Below, in pieces: positions 1 through 5,404 of a stretch of DNA of 5,404 nt (positions are counted from its first letter, which is position 1; every line of letters begins with the position of its first letter). The stretch lies in NCBI GenBank assembly GCA_900552585.1, contig USAB01000102.1:1-5404 (forward strand), in the 5' to 3' direction. Origin of the DNA: an uncultured Coriobacteriaceae bacterium (GTDB taxonomy: Bacteria; Actinomycetota; Coriobacteriia; Coriobacteriales; Eggerthellaceae). Both the position numbers and the translations under genes were made by a program. The notes under the pieces are model-generated. The model worked only from the letters and a program-made list of their open reading frames with translations, did not search any database and was not told the origin of the DNA.

Positions 1-339
1 CGTCCGGCAGACGGGCGTCCGGCAACCGGTGCCGCAGCGGGCGCAGCTCCTGTAACGCCGGCGAAGCGCCCCGCGGCACACGCGGCCCGGTCTTCTTCGA
101 CGCGCTCCGCGGCATCGGGCTCCCGGTCGTCTGACGAGCTCAAGGAGCTTATCGTGGCCATTGTCGAGGAGGGTCATGGCATGACGCGCGCTGAAGTGGT
201 CGAGGAGTTGAACGACCGCGGCGTCGACGGTGAGGGCGAACGGTTTGCCCGCCGCATCGGACGACTGCTGGATTCGCTGCACCGCACCGGCCGTATCCGC
301 AAGGGTGTGCCGGATAACCGCCACTGGTATTCCGCCTAG
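1..339 (+). CDS. C-terminal part of an unidentified protein: Ala/Pro-rich linker plus probable winged-helix domain (5' partial)
   Basis: The frame is open from the left edge to a TAG at 337-339, giving 112 visible residues; the true start is outside the window. A GTG at 154 is possible in frame but would cut into the first helix of the folded domain, so I treat the gene as 5' partial. Residues 1-45 are low-complexity (Ala, Pro, Ser, Arg, Gly), including a short RPADG/RPATG repeat, and look like a flexible linker. Residues 46-112 look like a compact helix-helix-helix-wing fold: helix SDELKELIVAIVEEG, then MTRAEVVEELNDRG, then a basic helix FARRIGRLLDSLHRTGRIRKG and a final strand ending RHWYSA. 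This pattern fits a winged helix-turn-helix, so nucleic-acid binding or protein contact is plausible, but that is inference. I do not recognise the family. It converges on the minus-strand unit and shares the intergenic terminator. Confidence 0.7.
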   Translation, partial: RPADGRPATGAAAGAAPVTPAKRPAAHAARSSSTRSAASGSRSSDELKELIVAIVEEGHGMTRAEVVEELNDRGVDGEGERFARRIGRLLDSLHRTGRIRKGVPDNRHWYSA

Positions 340-476
340 CAGGCAGTGCATGCGGCCGGTCATACGGCGATGACGCGTTGCGGCATATGAAGCGGCGTGC
401 GTCCGCATCCTTCCGCTGCCGGCGACCGCTTCGCGCCGTTACGCTCTTTTCCGTCTCTTCATAAGAAGAAATGCAG

Positions 477-509
477 AAACCCCCGGTATCTTCGCGATAC
501 CGGGGGTTT
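477..509. terminator. Intrinsic terminator between convergent genes, probably bidirectional
   Basis: A perfect 14-bp inverted repeat: left arm 477-490, loop TTCGC at 491-495, right arm 496-509. The core stem is GC-rich (CCCCCGG) and the outer three pairs are A-T, so the transcript ends its stem in UUU in both directions. On the minus strand the bases after the stem (TTTCTGCATTTCTTCTT) are clearly U-rich, which makes it the likely terminator of the repeat-protein gene, whose stop is 72 bases before it. On the plus strand the U run is only three bases, so termination of the left-hand gene (stop 138 bases before) is likely weaker. The rest of the 340-581 gap shows no gene, and I saw no second terminator in it. 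Confidence 0.88.
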
Positions 510-554
510 CGTGGCTGGAAGGGCGGGGAATGGCGAATCGAATACGCGCTGCTT

Positions 555-573
555 CCTGCTGAGGGGCAGCAGG
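555..573. other. Small hairpin just after the repeat-protein stop codon
   Basis: CCTGCTG (555-561), loop AGGGG, CAGCAGG (567-573): a perfect 7-bp stem starting 8 bases beyond the TGA of the minus-strand gene. It lacks a U-tract on either strand, so it is not a terminator by itself. It could protect the 3' end of the mRNA, or be chance in GC-rich DNA. Confidence 0.3.
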
Positions 574-581
574 GCGGGGAA

Positions 582-3500
582 TCAGTTGTTGTTCGAATCG
601 CTGCTCTCGGTCACGGCTGCAACGGCGCTGCTGCTGTTCTGGCCGCTGTTATCCGAGCTATCCGAGTTCGAATCAGAGTTGCCGTTGTCATCGCCGTCGT
701 TGATGCCATCCATCTCCATGATGAACTTCACCTGGCCGTCCATATCCTTTGATATGCCGCTGTAGTTCTTGTAGTCTTTGCCGGCGGAGACGAGCGCGTC
801 CACGCGATCCGTGAGCCCCGATAAGTTGTCGTTGTAGTAATTCAGAAGCTTTTTCACGGCCTGGTCGTCGAACTTCTTCAGGCCGTCGGACAGCTCGGCG
901 GAACCGCTTGCGGCCTTGTGCATGTTCGTCGCTAGCGTTGCTGCGCCGTCGGCTGCTGTGCCGCTGGCGCTGAGCAGGGACGCCAGGCCGCCGCTCAGCG
1001 CGTTTGCGCCGTAAATCAGCGTGTTCTTCGTGGTCTTGTTGCCCAGCGCGTCCACGGCGCCCTGCAGACCTGAGCTGGTGCGGCCATCGGCCATCTTGCC
1101 GCCGTACTTCATAGAGTACAGTCCGTCGGATACCTGCTTCACGCCGCTCTTCAGCGCCTTCAGGCCCTTGTTCAGCGTGGAGTTCTTCTGCAGGCTCGTG
1201 CCGATGGAGGAACCCAGCGTGGCGGCTCCGGCTTCGAGCTTGCCCAGGCCGGTTGCCAATGCGCCCGAACCGGCGTTCAGCTGTGCGGCGCCGTTGATGA
1301 GCGTACCGCTGGTGTCCTTGTCGCCCAGGCCGCCGTCTACGCCGCTCTTCAGTGTGGAGATGCCGCTGTTCAGCTTATTCGACCCTGTCTGGAGCTGGTT
1401 CAAGCCCTTGTTCAGGGTCGAGTCCGAAGCCGTGCTTGCCCCGATGTTCTTGCTCAACGTGGAGGCGCCCGTGCTGAGCGCGGTCAGGCCGGAGATAAGG
1501 CCGCCATTGCCGGAAAGGCCGCCGGACAGGTCGTTCGCAATACCGAGCAGCGTTGGGTTGCTGCCTCCGGCAACCTGTGCGGTGTAGGAGTCGCCCGCGG
1601 CGCCGATGGCGCTGTCGATGCTGCTCTTCAGGCTCTGCAGGCCTTTCGCCAGGTTATTGGAGCCGGTCTTCAGCTTCTCGATTCCGCTATCGAGCTGCGT
1701 CTTCTGGGACGCAACCGTATCAGCCCCTTGCGAAAGGCCGCTGGCGACGGTATCGATTTGGGACGTGAGGCCGCCTGTGCCGATGACCTTTTCGATGGCG
1801 CCTTCGGCTGTCTTGATATCGGTCTGGATCTGCGTGACGGCGGCCGAGTTGTCCGTTGCCTTCGACGTCACGGTGCCGTCCTGCTGCATGGCCGCGACCT
1901 GCTTCTTCAGGCTGGCCTTCTCATCGTCCGTCAGGTTCTTGTTCGCGTCGATGCTGTTGTTCAGCGCCTCGGCATCGCTGTTCACCTGGGCAGAATTATC
2001 GGATGCTTCCGTGTCCTTGATGTTGCCAGCCTGCGCCTGCGCATCGGAAAGCGCGCTGTTCGCGGCCTTGCCGTAGCTGTCGATGCCGGAGCTGATCTGC
2101 TTCAAGCTGGAAGAGGCGCCTTTCAGCTGCTTCTCCAGGGATTCAAGCCCGCTGTCGGCGCTGGTCTGCAGCTGCGTCAAACCGGCGGAAAGCGCATTCG
2201 CGCCGCCCAGCAACGTGGATGACGACGTATCGTCGGAAGCGCCGATGCCGGCGTCGACTTTCGATTCGAGCTGCGTCAAGCCCTGAATCAGCCCTGTGGC
2301 GCCGCTGGAGAGCTTCTCGGCACCCGCCTTCGCAGACGAGGCGCCGCTTGCCAGCTGGTCGGCGCCGTTCTTCGCCTTCGTCAGGCTGTCGCTCAGCTCC
2401 GTGCCCAGCTTGCCGATGCCTGCGGACAGCGCCGCCGAGCCCCCCAAGAGCGTATTCGGGTCGTTCGGCACGCCCACGCCCTGGTCGAATTGCGCCTTCA
2501 GCGCGGAGAGGCCGTCCTGCAGCTGCTTCGAACCCGTCTTCAGCTGCGTGGCGCCCGCCTTCGCACTCTTCGCGCCGGCCGTCAGCTGGTTCGCACCGTT
2601 CTTCGCCTGCGTGAGGCTGCTCTTCAACGAGGAGTCCAGCGTGTTCAGGCCGCCGCCGATGGCGTTCGTGCCGCCCAGCAGCGTGCCGTCCTTCGCCGTG
2701 TCGGATTTCGTGCCGATGGAATTCACGGCATCGATCAGGCCGGTGCTGGTGGATGTGCCGTTGCGCAGCTGCTGCAGGCCGGACAGCACCTGGTCGCTAC
2801 CGTTCGAGAGCTGTTTCGTGCCCGTCTTCGCGGCTTTCAGGCCGGCGGCCAGCGTGTCGCTGCCCGCGGCAAGCTTGTTCAGGCCGTCGAGCAGGCTGTT
2901 CGAGCCGTCCATCAGCTGCTCCATGGCATCCTGCATCTCGTTCAGCTTGTCGCCGATCTGGCTCGTATCCATCTTGTCCGTGTCAACGCCGTCGAACAGG
3001 TCGCTGGTCACGTACGTTGCGGAGCTGCTCAGCGTGAAGTCCGTGGCATCGGCCGTAATCTCCACGTATTCGGGGATGTTCAGGTCCGCATCCTTCATGT
3101 CCAGGCTGTCCGACATGCCCGGCAGCGCATAGCCCACAACGGTGGTGCGGTCGCCGTCGTTCACCATCTTCGCGTTCGTTATCTTCACGTTCTTGAAGTT
3201 GTCGTTGTTCAATATGACCGCGGTCATGGCAACGAACGGGGTATAGACGGAATAGCCGTTCTCCGTCACCTTCGAATTGTTCGTGTAATCGTAGCGAATC
3301 TTCACCTTGCCGGATTTGCCGGAGATCTCGTCGGGCGTGACCTTCTTGCCGTTCAGCCAGTACGTGACTTTCACGTCCACGGGAAGCTTCTTCGTGGTCG
3401 AGCCCTGATAGTAGATGTCATTGCCGTCCGCAGCCCACGTCAGCTGGTTCTTCGAGCCGGTCGTATAGGCTTGGTTGCCTTCCGTGTTCTGGATGTTCTT

Positions 3501-3899
3501 CAGATTCGACACGTCCGAAAGCGTCTTGTCGCCGTCGCCGTTCTTCAGCCAATCGCTGACGGTGATGTTCTTGTTCTGGCCGTCCGCCTTCTTGAATACG
3601 TAGACGGTCTCATCCTTGAACATGCTGGCGGAATCCGCCTTGTTCTTGATTTCGTTCGCGTTCGACCCGCTCTTGTCCGATTCGGCGGATTCGTCCGTGG
3701 CGCCGGCGCTGACGGCTGTCACATACGGCGCACCCACGATGCCCGCTGCCAAGATGGTGGCCAGGGCCGCGTTGCGCACGCGGTCGGCAACCGGGGTGTC
3801 GGATGCGGTGGCGCCGACAGAGCCCAATCGGCTTGTCGAGCTTCCGTGCGTCCGTTTGGCGGCATGGGCGCCTTTCATGATCTTCAGTTTGTCTTTCAT
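582..3899 (-). CDS. Large secreted xxxLxxG heptad-repeat protein (YhgE/Pip-like repeats), partner of an MMPL transporter
   Basis: 1105 residues, ATG at 3899, TGA at 582-584. The start is fixed by GGAGG seven bases upstream. Residues 1-42 are a long basic n-region and 43-67 a hydrophobic segment ending V-S-A-G-A, read as a signal peptide with likely cleavage near 67. Residues 68-93 are a polar linker. Residues about 95-300 form a globular domain (DETVYVF, TVSDWLKN, WAADGNDIYYQG, KVTYWLNGK, SGKSGKVKIRYDYTN); I recall similar domains in uncharacterised Gram-positive exported proteins, from memory only. From 329 on, glycines fall every seven residues (332, 339, 346, 353, 360, 367, 374, 381; again 435-463, 512-540, 832-853, 877-891, 912-926) in the xxxLxxG pattern known from YhgE/Pip proteins. 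Residues about 610-735 lack it and look helical. The end (1064-1105) is Asn/Ser/Asp-rich. There is no cysteine, no second membrane helix and no LPxTG motif, and all three Trp (117, 155, 181) lie in the N-terminal domain. It lies downstream of the transporter, probably in one operon. The role is inferred: an extended extracellular partner of the pump or a cell-surface protein. Confidence 0.9.
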   Translation of the reverse strand: MKDKLKIMKGAHAAKRTHGSSTSRLGSVGATASDTPVADRVRNAALATILAAGIVGAPYVTAVSAGATDESAESDKSGSNANEIKNKADSASMFKDETVYVFKKADGQNKNITVSDWLKNGDGDKTLSDVSNLKNIQNTEGNQAYTTGSKNQLTWAADGNDIYYQGSTTKKLPVDVKVTYWLNGKKVTPDEISGKSGKVKIRYDYTNNSKVTENGYSVYTPFVAMTAVILNNDNFKNVKITNAKMVNDGDRTTVVGYALPGMSDSLDMKDADLNIPEYVEITADATDFTLSSSATYVTSDLFDGVDTDKMDTSQIGDKLNEMQDAMEQLMDGSNSLLDGLNKLAAGSDTLAAGLKAAKTGTKQLSNGSDQVLSGLQQLRNGTSTSTGLIDAVNSIGTKSDTAKDGTLLGGTNAIGGGLNTLDSSLKSSLTQAKNGANQLTAGAKSAKAGATQLKTGSKQLQDGLSALKAQFDQGVGVPNDPNTLLGGSAALSAGIGKLGTELSDSLTKAKNGADQLASGASSAKAGAEKLSSGATGLIQGLTQLESKVDAGIGASDDTSSSTLLGGANALSAGLTQLQTSADSGLESLEKQLKGASSSLKQISSGIDSYGKAANSALSDAQAQAGNIKDTEASDNSAQVNSDAEALNNSIDANKNLTDDEKASLKKQVAAMQQDGTVTSKATDNSAAVTQIQTDIKTAEGAIEKVIGTGGLTSQIDTVASGLSQGADTVASQKTQLDSGIEKLKTGSNNLAKGLQSLKSSIDSAIGAAGDSYTAQVAGGSNPTLLGIANDLSGGLSGNGGLISGLTALSTGASTLSKNIGASTASDSTLNKGLNQLQTGSNKLNSGISTLKSGVDGGLGDKDTSGTLINGAAQLNAGSGALATGLGKLEAGAATLGSSIGTSLQKNSTLNKGLKALKSGVKQVSDGLYSMKYGGKMADGRTSSGLQGAVDALGNKTTKNTLIYGANALSGGLASLLSASGTAADGAATLATNMHKAASGSAELSDGLKKFDDQAVKKLLNYYNDNLSGLTDRVDALVSAGKDYKNYSGISKDMDGQVKFIMEMDGINDGDDNGNSDSNSDSSDNSGQNSSSAVAAVTESSDSNNN
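882..1553 (-). repeat. Second set of larger repeat modules beginning TL[LI]xG
   Basis: Encodes residues 783-1006. Module starts are TLLGI at 783, TLING at 866 and TLIYG at 960 (spacings 83 and 94). The first two contain a matching inner motif, [ND]STLNKGL followed by [NK]-x-L-[QK]-[TS]-G heptads (residues 827-853 and 907-926). The set resembles the TLLGG modules upstream but is more diverged, and the third copy has fewer regular heptads. It suggests that the stalk grew by duplication of a unit of roughly 80-90 residues. Confidence 0.75.
2118..2684 (-). repeat. Tandem ~78-residue modules beginning TLLGG (three copies, last one partial)
   Basis: The motif T-L-L-G-G starts at residues 406, 483 and 562 (spacings 77 and 79). 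Copies one and two share a layout: TLLGG and a Gly/Leu stretch, then SLT[QK]AKNGA[ND]QL, then SAKAGA, five glycines spaced by seven, then an acidic G-[VI]-G loop before the next TLLGG. The third copy keeps only its first part (to about residue 594) before the sequence changes into the non-heptad helical segment. Hand alignment of 26 codons around the AKNGA and SAKAGA part of copies one and two gave 57 of 78 identical bases, consistent with an internal duplication that has since diverged. Confidence 0.85.
2757..2915 (-). repeat. First uninterrupted heptad block of the secreted protein
   Basis: Encodes residues 329-381. Eight glycines sit exactly seven residues apart (332 to 381), most with Leu three residues before the Gly (LMDG, LLDG, LAAG, LAAG, LSNG, LRNG). 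Two heptads deviate: the one ending at G360 has Ala, and the one ending at G374 has Val, at the Leu position. This is the clearest run of the xxxLxxG repeat and comes directly after the globular N-terminal domain. Confidence 0.9.
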
Positions 3900-4033
3900 G
3901 ATTGAACCTCCATTGCTTCGCCCATGCCGTGCGGGGCACGTGCGGGAATATCGCTCGTCATTCGGTCTGCTGCGCTGCCGGGGTGCGTTCCGTTATCGCC
4001 TCTATGCAGGGCAGCGCGTAGCGGCATACTCAT
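3896..4033 (-). CDS. Doubtful 45-codon frame between transporter and repeat protein, ATGA-linked to both
   Basis: ATG at 4033 overlaps the transporter's TGA (ATGA at 4033-4030), and its own TGA overlaps the ATG of the repeat protein (ATGA at 3899-3896). A weak AGGTGA-type ribosome binding sequence sits seven bases before the ATG. The product would be MSMPLRAALH... ending MEVQS: five Met, no hydrophobic helix, no recognisable motif. Third-position GC is only about half by my count, visibly lower than in the flanking genes, which argues against a conserved protein. The frame stays open upstream to 4156, so it may be merely an open stretch. The double ATGA arrangement is its only positive evidence; ordinary intergenic sequence is the more likely reading. 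Confidence 0.2.
   Translation of the reverse strand: MSMPLRAALHRGDNGTHPGSAADRMTSDIPARAPHGMGEAMEVQS
3905..3911 (-). promoter_or_regulatory. Ribosome binding site of the repeat-protein gene
   Basis: On the minus strand GGAGGTT lies directly upstream, with seven bases between GGAGG (3911-3907) and the ATG at 3899. It is a near-ideal Shine-Dalgarno sequence and settles this start against the internal ATG at codon 8. A strong site of its own also means that translation need not depend on coupling to an upstream frame. Confidence 0.85.
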
Positions 4034-5404
4034 TGCATCACCTGCCCTTGCGCCCCGAAGCTTCGGCGGAGATGTCGAAGAGGCAGGCGCGGCCGGCCGG
4101 TATCGTGCGCCAGGCGACATTCCGATTCGCGCTTCGCGAACGGAGCCTCCGTGCATGCCTGTCCTGCTGCCGAGCGGGGAAGGGAGACATCCCGCAGGGG
4201 CGCCGTCAGCGTCGTGCGCAGGGACGCGAACTGGGTTGCCGTGCCCACATTCGGAATGTCGATATCGTCGGGATTGAAGCTGCTGTCGCCGCGGTTGATG
4301 AAGTGGCGGCTGGTGCGGATGATGAGTCCGTCGAGCAGCATGAAGAATGCCGGCAGGAAGAACAGCGTCGCGAACATGGAGATGATTGCGCCGCGCGCCA
4401 TCATGGTGGTCATGCTAGAGATAAGCGTCACATTCGAGTACGTGGATACGCCGATGGTCGCCGCGAAGAACGAGCAGGCACTGGTCACTACCGCGGGCAG
4501 GCTGGTTGCCATAGCAGTGCTGATGGCCTCTCGCTTCTCCTTGCCATCGAAACGCTCGCGGCGGTAGCGGGTTGTCAGCAAGATGGCGTAGTTCACGGTG
4601 GAGCCCAGTTGGATGGTAGTGATGCAGATGGGCGTCAGGAACGGCATGGAGTCGTTCATATAGAACTGGATGGACATGTTGAACATGATGGCGAACTCGA
4701 TGACGAACACCAGGATCACCGGCAGCGACACGCTGCGGAACACAATCAGCAGGATGATGGCCACGGCGATGATGGCAACCCAGTCAACCAGGTGGAAGTC
4801 CGAGTTCGTGATGGATATCAGGTCCTTCGTGGCGGGCGCTTCACCGATCAGCATGCCGTCGGGGTCGTAATCCTTCAATATGCTGTTGATGCTGTCGATC
4901 TGCGCATTGACCTCGTTGCTCGAGACGGCGTATGCCGAATTAATCACAATCAATTGGTAGTCACCGCTCTTTAAGGCCGATTTGACCTTGTTCGGTATGA
5001 GCTGGTCGGGAATCTGGCCGCCGGCGATGGAGTCGTATCCGATGGCGTACTTCACACCGTCGACATCATTCAAGCGGTTGAGCATCTCCTTAGCCTCTGC
5101 ATGGGGCATATCGGATTTGCAGAGGATCATCTCGGTGGTAGCCACGTCGAAGTTGTCTTCCAATGCCTCGTTCGCCGTCAGGAACTTCGTATCTTCAGCG
5201 GACATGGTGCTGGACTGGCCGGCGACCATCTTTGTGAAGTCATAGAACACCGGTTTGTTCACATAGCCGTACACGGCCGGAACCAGCAGCACGGCGAACA
5301 GCACCAGGTATACCGGGTAGCGGCGCGTAACGTGTGCCGCCAAGCGGTCGGCGCGGGGGATGAGCGTGCGATGGCGGGTCTTGATCAGCGGGTTCGTAGA
5401 GGAG
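4030..5404 (-). CDS. MMPL-family (RND superfamily) transporter, C-terminal half (5' partial)
   Basis: The frame is open across the right edge, so the 5' end is missing; 457 residues are visible before TGA at 4030-4032. A TTG at 5343 is in frame but lies inside the protein, just before a membrane helix, so I do not take it as the start. Counting from the first full codon: cytoplasmic basic segment 1-28, helix 29-48 (TM7 of a 12-helix RND fold), an extracytoplasmic domain about 49-206, then five helices near 207-223, 227-245, 256-276, 302-319 and 338-362. This is the standard second half of an MMPL protein, which exports lipids or other hydrophobic compounds using the proton gradient in characterised members. 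The TM10 motif reads QLGSTVNYAILLTTRYRRER, with Asn271 where the family usually has Asp before Tyr. After TM12 comes a tail of about 95 residues rich in Arg, Pro and Ala, unusual in length. The gene precedes the secreted repeat protein by 130 bases. The family call is firm; the substrate is unknown. Confidence 0.9.
   Translation of the reverse strand, partial: SSTNPLIKTRHRTLIPRADRLAAHVTRRYPVYLVLFAVLLVPAVYGYVNKPVFYDFTKMVAGQSSTMSAEDTKFLTANEALEDNFDVATTEMILCKSDMPHAEAKEMLNRLNDVDGVKYAIGYDSIAGGQIPDQLIPNKVKSALKSGDYQLIVINSAYAVSSNEVNAQIDSINSILKDYDPDGMLIGEAPATKDLISITNSDFHLVDWVAIIAVAIILLIVFRSVSLPVILVFVIEFAIMFNMSIQFYMNDSMPFLTPICITTIQLGSTVNYAILLTTRYRRERFDGKEKREAISTAMATSLPAVVTSACSFFAATIGVSTYSNVTLISSMTTMMARGAIISMFATLFFLPAFFMLLDGLIIRTSRHFINRGDSSFNPDDIDIPNVGTATQFASLRTTLTAPLRDVSLPRSAAGQACTEAPFAKRESECRLAHDTGRPRLPLRHLRRSFGAQGQVMQ

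Noticed and set aside
555..573. Hairpin after the repeat-protein stop as the main terminator
   Set aside because: It has no U-tract on either strand, and a much stronger terminator lies at 477-509.
397..765. Plus-strand frame of 122 codons across the terminator region
   Set aside because: It reads through the intrinsic terminator and then antisense into the end of the repeat-protein gene; no ribosome binding site or domain was seen.
2296..3132. Plus-strand frame of 278 codons rich in Ser, Pro, Phe
   Set aside because: Antisense shadow of the heptad repeats; its apparent periodicity mirrors the repeats on the other strand.
2490..3905. Long plus-strand open frame (471 codons) opposite the repeat-protein gene
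   Set aside because: Shadow frame caused by the strong codon bias of the minus-strand gene. The translation is dominated by Arg, Val, Leu, Ala, Gln and His with no domain, and the minus strand has a signal peptide, repeats and a good ribosome binding site.
3896..4156. 86-codon version of the small junction frame starting at 4156
   Set aside because: Most of its first half overlaps the transporter tail in another frame, and the composition (Arg, Pro, Ala, Ser) looks random. Only the 45-codon version has the ATGA arrangement and is listed, at low confidence.
3616..4974. Plus-strand open frame of 452 codons spanning the junction and the transporter
   Set aside because: It runs antisense across two genes and an intergenic stretch. 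The composition is typical of a shadow frame (Arg, His, Asp, Gly-rich, no hydrophobic core), and the opposite strand clearly encodes membrane helices.
4030..5343. TTG at 5343 as the transporter start
   Set aside because: The frame continues upstream to the window edge, and a start here would leave only the second half of the 12-helix fold.

Overview
The window is GC-rich and holds parts or all of three protein genes in a convergent layout: the 3' end of a plus-strand gene on the left (1-339), and a minus-strand unit on the right made of an MMPL/RND-type membrane transporter (5403 to 4030, 5' end outside the window) followed by a large secreted heptad-repeat protein (3899 to 582). A strong hairpin terminator at 477-509 lies between the converging stops. 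No RNA gene, insertion sequence, CRISPR array or phage feature was seen.

The organism looks like a high-GC Gram-positive. The secreted protein has a long, basic Gram-positive-style signal peptide, xxxLxxG heptad repeats of the kind found in YhgE/Pip-type proteins, and an MMPL partner with Gram-positive-like sequence (QLGSTVNYAILLTTRY). From general resemblance and codon use I lean towards an actinobacterium of the Coriobacteriia type. This is inference and cannot be settled from the window.

Region by region: 1-339 encodes an Ala/Pro/Ser-rich linker followed by a probable winged-helix domain at the C-terminus of an unidentified protein. 340-581 is non-coding and holds the terminator and one small hairpin. 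582-3899 (minus) is a 1105-residue exported protein: signal peptide, a conserved-looking globular N-terminal domain, then about 700 residues mostly of LxxG heptads arranged in larger modules that begin with a T-L-[LI]-x-G motif, interrupted by a helical segment without the heptad, and a disordered Asn/Ser/Asp tail. 3900-4033 is a short junction with a good ribosome binding site and a doubtful 45-codon frame linked by ATGA overlaps to both neighbours. 4030-5404 is the C-terminal half of the transporter.

The close spacing (130 bases) and shared strand suggest that the transporter and repeat protein are co-transcribed and act together at the cell envelope, perhaps with the repeat protein as an extended extracellular partner of the pump. 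The substrate is unknown. The most interesting points are the modular repeat architecture without any C-terminal anchor, the Asn in place of the usual Asp in the transporter's TM10 motif, and the unusual transporter tail and ATGA-linked junction.
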